A stretch of 64,000 nucleotides of DNA, taken from contig JACAXG010000252.1 in NCBI GenBank assembly GCA_018881555.1, forward strand, positions 372,001-436,000, given 5' to 3'. Shown piece by piece: positions 1-64,000 of this stretch. Numbering within the stretch: the first letter of the stretch is position 1; each line of letters starts with the position of its first letter. The DNA is from Amblyornis subalaris (lineage: Eukaryota; Chordata; Aves; Passeriformes; Ptilonorhynchidae). The position numbers and the translations under genes are program-made. The notes beneath the pieces were generated by a model. The model was not told the DNA's origin, made no database searches, and was given only the letters and a program-made list of their open reading frames with translations.

Positions 1-1348
1 CCAAAAGAATTTCCCAGTGTTGGGAATCAAGTCTGTGTTGTGAAAAGATGAAAACAGAATAAAGAAGATTGCGGGGCAGAACGGGATTGTATTTGCACCA
101 TACTTGATGCAGGCTACTTGGAAGATTAAAAAAGGTATTGATTTTAAAAACAGAAGCTGAAGAAAGAAGGCAGGAGAAAGGGATGCGTTTAGCATGATGC
201 TGAGTAGGCAAGGAAAAGTGAGAGAAAGAAAGGAAGGAGTTAAAAGCATCCAGTGAATATACAGGACTAGTGCTGCTGACTGTTTATAATGCTTTGTTCC
301 CCTTCTTATTTTAAAGAGTCTTTCTTCTGAGCAAGAAAAATCAAACAGGTAGCAAGACCCAAGATCTGTTATTCAAACTCTAAATTATCAATAGCCACAC
401 AAACAGTCTTTTCTGGATTACAGAAAAGCATTACAGAATAAAATAATACAGAATAAAGCACTACCTAACACACTGAGGATATTGCTCCGGGCTCTTCCTC
501 TCTCTGGTTCTTTTAGATCCTACTCGATTTCCACCTACTGTCTCCTTGTGACTGTTCCTCTTGGCTGAAGTCTGTCAGATTTCCTCTGAGAAGAAGGCCT
601 GTCTCTGCCCTACCTCTTTTAGAGAGGCCGTTTCACCACTACATCCTGCAACCACAGTTCAAGACCTGACTTTTAATGGGAAGAGGAAAACAGACGTGAA
701 GGAGGATACCAGCACCAAGGGCTTATGTTTTGTCATGTGTCCTCCAGCACTCAATAGTTTGAAAAGCTTCTTTTAATTATTTTTTATTATTCTGGGGGTT
801 TTTTTGTTTATTTCTTTGCTGTGGATCTGAGAGAAGGTATTCTTACTACCCTTAAAATCAAGGTGCAATGTGCATTTTCACATCCATACAAGCACAATGC
901 TATACGCTGAAAAGTGAGTACTACTATTAATATTAAAGAAAAATAATGAAAAGTAATAAAATAATAAAACTCACCAGATAAGGAACTGGCAGCCAGCTCC
1001 CAGCATACATGCACCCCTGCACCCAGTATGTATCCTAACAATATTCATTCTTCCCTCCCACCTCAGGCCAGCCAAAAGCTTTGTGACTGTTGCCTTCCCT
1101 CTGAAAAATGTCCCTCCTTCCATCCGTGGAGTTCTTCCCATCGAGGGACAGGATGGGAATCATTCCCACTAATTCTCCTTATTAAGAGATAAGAGTGAAT
1201 ATCTCATCAGAAAGATCATAAAGCCCACAAACTCCTCCACCCAGAAACAAACTTCCATTGCCTGCTGACCTAATGATTAGGTTGGTCTCAACAGTCAATC
1301 CTCAAGATTCTGCTAAAAGCAGCAGGAGGTTACNGAGGGTGAACAAAC
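1..1348. other. TTBK1 intron, left edge of window
   Basis: This is the intron that follows the residue 413-471 exon and continues out of the window. I read it for the next TTBK1 exon on the minus strand and found none. It holds only short open frames and AT-rich sequence. No repeat family was recognised. Confidence 0.6.
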
Positions 1349-55855
<54,507 letters not shown>

Positions 55856-58800
55856 CTGGGGGAAAAAAAAAAGGGGCAGGGGGAAGAAATGACAAAATTA
55901 TTACAGGTCACAATAGAAGTTCATGCTACATTTCCACAGGTTTTGCTTATGACTAAATCAGGACCAGTCTCTTAGGAAAGAAGCCAAACTCACCTTGCAA
56001 ACACCTGAGCTCACTCCATGCATAACCTGACAGACACAAGCGTGCTCCAAGTCAGCAGCACAAACTAAAGGGTGACAATTACCAGCTACACCATGCGGGA
56101 GTCCAGTGCTCTCGGGCTACAGTCATCAGTGCAAAGAGAATCTAACATCAAATGTTGCAAGGGCTGTTATTGTTACCAGGCAAAAAGGTCTTGCTTTAGC
56201 AGAGCAGCTTCTAAAAAAACCTCGGCAGATTTTATGGCTTGCCTTGGATGACATCCAACACAAATCAGAAAGGTTTGCCAGGTATTGCATTCAATAAGCC
56301 TAAAAAGTCTGAATAGGGTTACAGGGCCAGGGTTACAGACACATCACTGTAATGAACAGCCAAGCACAGAAGATGGGGATCGTTAGAAAAGGCTTCAGCC
56401 AGCTATAAATTAGTCCTCCTCACAGCATACATACACACAGGGCTAAAGATGATCAAATTAAAATACAGAGAGATAACTTGTGCCTGTGGTGTCCATCTCG
56501 CCCCTTTTTCCTGCCTTTTTATGAAGCTCCAGATAGCCTATGCTGATATTCATTTTAAGGCTTTTTTGTTATAAATCTTCTACAAAAATGACTTTCAGAA
56601 ACACATTAACTCTGCTTTCCTAGAAGAAAATGAATGAAACAGGCCTAATAAAAGATCTTCCTTAGATATTTTACCGGCTTTAGAAGTAGGCTGGATCTTT
56701 TATGAAGCATGGATCTTGGCAATTCTATTGTCCTTCCCCCAAAATATGTATATTTTCCTTTCTAGAGATGAATGTAACTGTAGCACTCTGATTGCAGACT
56801 TAAACAACACAAATACCCAATTTTTAAAAAAGACTAAAGCTGGTCTTTTTTACATCACACTTCTTCAGGTCCAAAAAAAGGAAAAAAAGTCACCAGTTAA
56901 TTATGAGCTCAAGTAGAGAAAAGAATATTCCCTAGCAATAAAAGGACTGCAAGGGAAGGCTAGGAAGTGGCCAGCATGTAGAGTGCACAAGGAAGCAGCA
57001 AACGGAAGTATGTCAAAAATGCAAGACATAAAGGATGATCAAGCAAAACATGAACAAAAGACCTCAAAGAGATCTTATAAGAATCTTCACAAAAGAAGAN
57101 TTCATCCTAGATATAGACGATAACTACACGGAAAAAACGAGCAANCAGACTAAGTAAGCAAGAGGGCTGCTGAGAAATGTTCCATCCAACATCTCCTAAA
57201 GAACAATCAAAATGACAGAAGAGAAATAAGAAAAAAACTGGGTATTAAAGAGATTCAGAAGAAAGGTGCTGCAAAATGTTCCGAATTCTCACTGAAAGAG
57301 TCCTGCATCTGCATGGGGTAGCTGTGCTTTCAATCATCAGGTGCCCAAGTAAGAAACTGGAAAGAGAAAGCACCCGCTATGTCTGGCAGCACATTTGTGT
57401 TTCTTCTTCTAATGAGCAAGTGGAAGCCTGGAATGCCCTTCCCAGGCTCCTTTATGTTCACCAGAACACCTNAACTGGCCATCCCTAAGCTACCAGCAAG
57501 CGCTGTACATGCTGTGCACACAACCCCCCCGCACATCACCGCAGGATGCACAGGACAGAGAATCCCTGCAAAAATCTCTCTTAAGGTTGGCTTTTCTTCT
57601 GGTATTCAAAGAAAAGTCATTTAATTACAGACTGCTCCAGACTTTCAACATTACCAAAATATAAAAACCCCCAAACATTAACACGCAAGTACAGAAGTAA
57701 GTATCCCCTCCCTACTCTTGAAGGTCTCTTCACATCACTTTAGCAATGCATGTGCATAGTAAGATTTCACTCTGGTGACTTGTGGTGGAAAGTGATCCCA
57801 AGGAATAATTTTAGAGGAGAGGCTGAGCATGAAAGTCTACGAGCACTCAAAGCCAGGCAAGGTACAATACCTCTGCCTGGTGCACTATTCCACTTTCCTT
57901 TATCAAAGTTTTAATACATGTGTACAAAGGTATCATGTTTGTTATTTAAAGGAATCTGGCTTTGAAATAGAATAAAATCCTCCTGGGCAGTACCATGAAT
58001 AGCAGACATTTGGCAGTATGGAATTACAGAACTAAATGTACAGATATGCTCTGGTATGGCCAGAGTAATGCAGCCAAACCAAATGCCAATTTAATTACAG
58101 TCTGAAGCAAATTTCAAGCTGTTTTACATCACAGTAGCATCACAAATCAAAACTTTGTTCCTGAGGCAGTACAAACACTGCAGAAACATGCTCAGGCCCA
58201 TGGGCCAAGCACTACCTACATCCATAGCAAGATGTTATACATTAACCTAAAAAGCCAGGAGCATCACATGGGGCAAAAGAAGGAATGAAGTTACCCTNGT
58301 GCAGAAACATCAGCACATTTAAATTATGCTTTTAATTCATGCATTATTGTAATTCCTTCTAAATCAATAAAATATAGTGTAAATATTGTTTGTCCAGCAC
58401 CAAAGCCTGCAGCCAGCACTAAGCCCGAGCTGAATTTGCCAATAGAAGGGAAGAGGCGAGAGAGGGTCAGTGAAAGAGCTGTAAGGCACTACCTCTCTTC
58501 CCCAACACACAGCAGAGCATCACTTCTGCATGTTAAATGTTAACCAAGTGTCTTAAACCCAGGCACTGCACCACTCTCCTTATCTTTAAAATGTATCTAC
58601 CATTGAATATAAAGAGACAACTTAAAATACAGTGACTGTGCAAACAAGAACTTTCAGATTGTCTTTCCNCATGAAGACATGCAAGAGAGCTGAGCAACCC
58701 TAAAACACTCTAAAACTGGCTTCCTAGAAATAGCAAGTGAAGCACAAAGGAAAGCAGCTGAGAAATAAACAGTGACAACAGTAGGACCAAATTCCATCTC

Positions 58801-58959
58801 TTGGCCAACCTCAGCATGAAGTAGTGTGAAATCAGCTCTTCCATACTGCTATCTCTTTCAGCCAGCTATATAAACTTTACAAACATATAAACTTTATAGT
58901 TTTATAAATTTAGTCTTGGCCTTTACAATAAAGAAATCAAAAAAGCCCCCATGTTCACC

Positions 58960-59125
58960 AGTTCACGGAAGGTGGCAAGAGCAGTCTGAGGAGTCATTTT
59001 ATATGCTTTTCCAGCTCTTATTCTCTATCCTAGATATCCATTCTTGGCCATCTTAGGTCAGGATATTGGCCTAGATGGACTTGCGGTATAACTCAGTATG
59101 GCCCAGCTTATGTTTTGATGAGGTA
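58960..59125 (+). mobile_element. Old LINE/SINE 3' tail of the CR1-L3 or L2 type
   Basis: The segment AGGTCAGGATATTGGCCTAG, ATGGACTTGCGGTATAACTC, AGTATGGCCCAGCTTATGTT near 59055-59120 matches the well-known tail pattern (aggatactgg-ctagatgga-cttt...cagtatgg-ttatgtt). Ancient CR1/L2-clade LINEs and their SINEs in reptiles and birds share this tail. Which of these it is cannot be decided by eye, and its 5' limit is approximate. Confidence 0.55.
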
Positions 59126-60712
59126 TTTCAGCAGAAGTGTATATATAATATATACGTCTCCTTTATCCGTTCAAGGAGGCCAGAGAACAAAAACTAAAGA
59201 ATCAATGAAAAAAGCCTCATATACGCAACCCAATCACCTATCTTACACNGTTCTCTTTCATGCAAGCAAAATTTCAAACAGTTTTATTGGAAAAAATATT
59301 TCCTAATTTTACAGGATTATAGCACACTTAAAAATTAAGCTTATAAATACCAAGCACCCTGTGGAAATTCCTAATGAATAGATGACATCTTTCCTATGTT
59401 AGCTTATTTCGGTCTCAGTATACTATGGTTGGAGTGCTCAAAATACAGCCACCCTCACACAAACATCAAGTTGAAAACTCATCAGACATGAGGTGGTTAT
59501 TAAACAGCAGAATAAAGCTATGCAAGTCTGTCTCTCACCACCTTACTAAGGGTCCTGGATGATCTTAAGTGTCTTAATCTCACTGTGNAGGAATTGCAAT
59601 ATTCCACTTTATTTCAGGACACATCCTTACCTCTGGAAGTCTACAAATTAGAACAATCTAGGCTGCTGTAACCCATGACCCTCTTTACTTGACTAAATTC
59701 CCAACCATGAACCACCTCAGGATGATCCACCTTAAGAGTGGATCCCAGTGGTGTTATGAAAAGTTGATGCAAACTACAGCTTTTCTTGGGTGAGAAAAAG
59801 TTGGACATCTGCAAAACCAAAAGAAGAAGCCCAATAAACTGCGGTCTAGAAATCAGATCAATCTCCCTTGTACAATACCTGCATGGGAAGAACAACCAAA
59901 AAATAGCTGTAAATAGAATTTAAGCATAATTTAGCTGTTCCCAAGATGAACATGAATTAAACAGATGGGGTGGGGAATAAGATGAGAATATAACAAGTAG
60001 GATTGAGAATGCTTAGAAGTTAGAAAACAAAACCCAGTGGAGTTTCCAAGTGCCACTGNTCAGCAGCACTAGGGCTCAGTTAATGGCAGCATTAGCTGCA
60101 TCCACTCAGTGTCTCTCACCGTTTCTCCAACATCATCTCCTTCCAACACACAATATCAACTGTAAAAATTAAATCATTCACATTGAAGCAAACAAAAGCC
60201 CCTTAAATCTTCATATAAATAAGTTGTACCATGCACTAGCATTCTGTTATTAGGGTAGGAATGCATATGACAGTGCAGGAAAGAAGCTCATTAAAAAAAC
60301 ACAGTGCACTGGGATAACAGCCCCTCAGCCCTGGAATACACCATACCTCCTGCTGAGCTTGAAACAGCAATGAAAAACAAGCCATTCACTGTTAGGGTAG
60401 GTCTGACAGCAGGAGCTCGTAAGGTTCTGAATTGCTCCTTGAAGACACATCTTCCTTCATTGCCTGCCCCTGCTGCAGCAAACCCTGCTTAGAGAGCAGG
60501 CTCAACTCCTATCAGCTGCAGCTTAAAGTCTCCTCTGTGACATACTCTTCTCATAGGCATGCAAGGGCATCAGCCTTAGAAATTCTGGACTTGCTATTTA
60601 CAGCATTTCGTTTCTGTAAAACTCAAAAACATCTAAAGTTGAGGCTGCAAGCTGCTGGGACTGTTTTTCATCTTTGAATGGTTTATGACCATTAAGGAGC
60701 AACTGGGAAAAA

Positions 60713-60728
60713 CNAACAAACAAACAAA
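60713..60728. repeat. Short (AAAC)n microsatellite
   Basis: About four AAAC/CAAA units with one N inside. A repeat of this length is often polymorphic. Confidence 0.6.
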
Positions 60729-62377
60729 GCCGCAATCAAGACAGACAGGTCCAGATTCTCTGCTAACAGGAGGCTGCACTGAACAGAACATAGATATCAA
60801 ACATGATAACAGATGCACCTTGACAGCATTATTATGGCTACCCAGTTGCACAGCCAACTGAAGCTATTATTGCCTGCACAGTGGAAGTAACAGCACAGGA
60901 CTTGAGGTAATCAAATAAACCCCCCAAACAAACAATACCACACTGCCAGAGACTGCATTCACATACATTACAGAGCACTCAGACACACCAGTAATTTCTG
61001 TGCCAAGCCCACCTATCTGCAGGGAGAAGCAGCACAGGTAATTATGACAACAAATCATTAGAACACACACCAGATAAGCACGCCTAAGCTACCAGGGGTT
61101 TATGTGATCCTAATCCTCCCCAAACACATCTCAGCAGTAAAAGTAAAAAAATGGGGAGCAGGAGAATTTGAAAGGAAANTCTATTATCTTCCACCAATCT
61201 CCTTGACAGAGTTGCTCCAAGTTTTGAAACAAGCAGAACACTAAATCCAACACCAGGAAATCCCTCTGATATCATAAAGCAGCTCAACCTCTACTAATTT
61301 AACAGGCAAACATTATGGTAATAAACATTTAACTGCAGCTTAAGTATATGCACCTGCAAAATCAATATAGATCACTATTGAAAAGCTTGAGTAGTCTGCT
61401 NGTAGCCAAAACAAATATATCTGAATAAAAGCAAGAACTAAACAGAGGCTGTACTTGTGATATCAGACTCAACCTANACCTGACCTGGACCAGAGTGTGA
61501 CCAGATCCCTAGGTAATCCAAAATGTCCCTCTGAGGCACATCACCTCCCTTCCCTCTAAAGAGTGCCTCTGTGCAGAGCCTGTCGTTCATNTTCCATCAA
61601 AAGTCAGTTTCCACAGTGGTCAACAGTACCTTCCTCGAGTACTTATTCTTGGAGAACCATATTTTATCTTGAAAAAAAACCTCAGGCACACAGCAAACTG
61701 ATAACATCTGCTGCTCAATGGTCTCGTTATAACCTATTATATCANGTTATTAAAAGGCCCACAGCCCGAGATCAATCACTTTAAACCTTCATTCCAGAGA
61801 AAGCTGTGTTCATCTTACCCGTTCAAAAAATTTGATGATANATGCAGTCATCATAATTATCAAGTATTAAATAAACTTGTCAGAAAGTTATTTAGAGGCT
61901 AGGACCATAACAGTATGTTCCTGATGAGAGATTTCATAATTTGATTAAAATTCTGGAAGACAGGGTATTTTGTTGGAAAAAATCATGTATTTATAAATTT
62001 GCCATATAGACTTCATATTACCAAGCATTTTCAAAATAAAAATTAGCATAAGTGGGGCAACTGCCACCTGCTGCACTGATGTCACATCAGACTAAATGAG
62101 ACTAAACGGAACAAAATTTTTTCAGTCTTCAAGCCCAACGCTTCTCAGAACAGAGATTCTATTTGTTATTACACAGAAGAGGTTTCCTGGGACTGACAGA
62201 AACATGACAAATCATGCTAACTGTTAGTCACTTAAATCATCCCTCTACAGCCCTTCTGTAACCATTTTCCCATTTTTGTAAGGAACTCTTCCCTCTAGTT
62301 AGAGCATGCTCAAGGGAGCAGGTTCATCCTTCCTCTGCTGTCTGCAAATATACAGTTTCATTCTCTGATCTTCTGCC

Positions 62378-64000
62378 TCACCCCTTTTTAGTTTGTAGGC
62401 AGCTGGCTAAGGAAACTTTCCTGTCTGACCATTCAGGAACCACTCTGAGAATCACAGTGGCACCACTGGATTTTGTGCCCTTACAGGCTGTGTTCCTCTT
62501 GTGCTCTTCATGCCCCTTGCACATGTCTCTTGGTAAATGGTGATAATTGGTCTGGTGTCTTCTCATATTTTACCTGGGTTCTACAGAATCTCTGGATGAA
62601 CCCTGTTTGATGTGAGAATGGNATATCCAATTTTCCTTACCTAAATCTTTAACAGCAAACTAGGAACACAGTGAAACANTACATGGGCCTTCCCACAGAG
62701 GTTCTAATTTGGATTTCCTAGAGAATGCCTTAATCAACACTTCACCTCCAGGCTGTGCATCATGTACCTGCGTTTCAGGTGGTGTGGTTTGATACCACTG
62801 AGCATTCTTACTCTGTTCTTTGAACTCTTTGTGCATATATAAAACACACTGGGTCAAGTGTTCACATACATCCAATAAGCTGGACTCCACTGGGATTTAA
62901 GTTCCTGGTATACCTAAACACCTTTCAAAGAGAGTTTGTGATTCCTTTTATGTTGCTGCATAAATTCCTGGAGCCATCCATACCTTTCGTACTCGGTTAG
63001 CTATTGCCTCTGTTCCTTCTTGGGCTTTACCACNAAACCATCCAGCCACAATGATTAAATATTTCTTTGGCAGAATTAGTTTTACCTCAATTGTCCCTAC
63101 TCTATCACCATTTTGGGTTGCTTCCCACTTTTCCCACTGTCTCTTTTCTTCTGTTGAGCAGCTCTTCTCATACATAGTCCTGGGGTCTATCAAATTCGGC
63201 CTTTCCCTCTGGTCACTGCCACAAGAGCACATTGTCCCAGAGGCTGCCTGGCCACAGCCTTTGCAGCTGCACTGGTGAAGGTAATTCCTACTGATTCCTG
63301 TAGTGCCTCTGGTGTGGGCTGGGAATGCATTACAGCAGTTTCTGCAGGTAACTGTACTGATTCTAGCAAATTGCATATTTCCTCTCCACTACATACTCTC
63401 TTCNTTGCTGATATGAAAAATCCCCATTCTTTCCATAAGACTCTTGCTGCATGGCAAAANCCAGAAGTACACCGAGAGTCCACACAGATGTCAACTCATT
63501 TTCCTTTGAAAATTGTTTGTGCAGCAATGCTGTAACAGCTCAAGATGGTGCCTCTGAGGAAGAACCTCCAACAAAGGAATCTCTGGGATATTGTACCCTC
63601 ACAGTCAGTGCACTGGTGCCAACGGCGATATNTAGTCTATGCAAGAACATCCTAGAAAAATATACAAAAATCCTTCTATATGCCAGCAGGGTCTGTTTAA
63701 TTTCTTTCTGCACTGCTGTGTGAGTCAGTTTCCAAGGAAAAAGNGTGTTACAAACATTATGGAGAGTTTTACACCCTGGTCTGGACTGCCTCTATAAAAG
63801 CCATTTCCACATGTGCCAAGGATGCCACCTAGTTCACAAGTGTCAGTACCTGCTTGCACTCTCCCGGAACATGCAAAGAATTGCTTCCCATCCAGAAGAT
63901 TTCCTATCTGTTAAGCAGTTCTCTGACTTAGGCATGTGCCTTCTCATTCTGCTATCAGATTTTACACCAGCTTGTTGTGTCAGGGAGAAAAACCCTGAAA
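62378..64000 (-). pseudogene. Decayed endogenous retrovirus pol fragment (RNase H and integrase pieces)
   Basis: Reading right to left, frames near 63560-63190 resemble the C-terminal half of retroviral RNase H: SKENELTSVW, then DSRC at the position of the family's conserved Asp-Ser-Arg, then GEEICNLLESVQLP and AETAVMH. About 63110-62948 (ending VRKVWMAPGIYAA) resembles the integrase N-terminal zinc-binding region, with its His positions apparently lost. About 62890-62590 resembles the integrase C-terminal region: HLTQCVLYMHKEFKEQSKNA, then EVLIKAFSRKSKLEPLWEGP. The D,D-35-E catalytic core that should lie between them is absent. Several stops, at least one frameshift and N bases confirm it is dead. 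The C-terminal pattern is closest to class I (gammaretrovirus-like) elements. The left limit (about 62378-62590) and anything of env are unclear. The right part (63560-64000) is not assigned. The orientation is the same as TTBK1. Confidence 0.75.

Larger units (their letters stand above)
55856..62377. other. Region upstream of the TTBK1 start-codon exon
   Basis: This is probably the first TTBK1 intron, because the start-codon exon has a strong acceptor and family members carry a non-coding first exon. No promoter, CpG-rich stretch or coding exon was recognised. The old LINE tail near 58960-59125 and a (CAAA)n tract near 60713-60728 are the only elements I can name. Confidence 0.5.

Noticed and set aside
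55856..64000. TTBK1 promoter or CpG island
   Set aside because: No CpG-rich stretch or plausible first exon was seen. The promoter is probably to the right of the window.

Overview
This window is vertebrate nuclear DNA, almost certainly from a bird. It contains repeated CR1 LINE fragments whose 3' ends match the avian CR1 consensus style, two solo long terminal repeats of an avian ERVL-like type, and one large intron-rich gene. The sequence is AT-leaning and intron-dominated. It carries many isolated single N bases and no long N runs.

The only host gene I can support is TTBK1 (tau-tubulin kinase 1), on the minus strand. Eleven coding exons were located by reading the protein and checking splice phases, and every intron begins GT and ends AG. 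They run from the start codon at 55804 down to 1349. The joined frame is open for 470 codons plus 2 bases and covers the whole protein kinase domain (about residues 34-310) and the start of the disordered tail. The remaining tail exons lie to the left of position 1. The first exon, non-coding in this family, was not found and probably lies to the right of the window. The start-codon exon contains an out-of-frame upstream ORF that overlaps the TTBK1 start codon.

Layout by coordinate: 1-15 kb holds exons 11 to 6 with old LINE fragments, a CR1 tail and a solo ERVL-like LTR (9165-9726). 14.6-29.4 kb is one intron carrying a CR1 copy with its centre deleted (about 24.29-25.49 kb). 29.4-33.8 kb holds exons 5, 4 and 3. 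33.8-48.1 kb is the largest repeat-bearing intron. It has a 2 kb CR1 reverse-transcriptase fragment (35.2-37.1 kb) and a solo ERVL-like LTR (40100-41342) that is split by a second, different LTR (40299-41005). 48.1-55.9 kb holds exons 2 and 1. 55.9-62.4 kb has no gene and one old LINE tail near 59.05 kb. 62.4-64.0 kb holds a decayed endogenous retrovirus pol fragment (RNase H plus integrase pieces, catalytic core missing) in the same orientation as TTBK1.

No prokaryotic features, CRISPR arrays, rRNA or tRNA genes were seen. Nothing here amounts to a clearly new biological system. The most useful leads are the overlapping uORF, the nested LTRs and the internally deleted retroelements.
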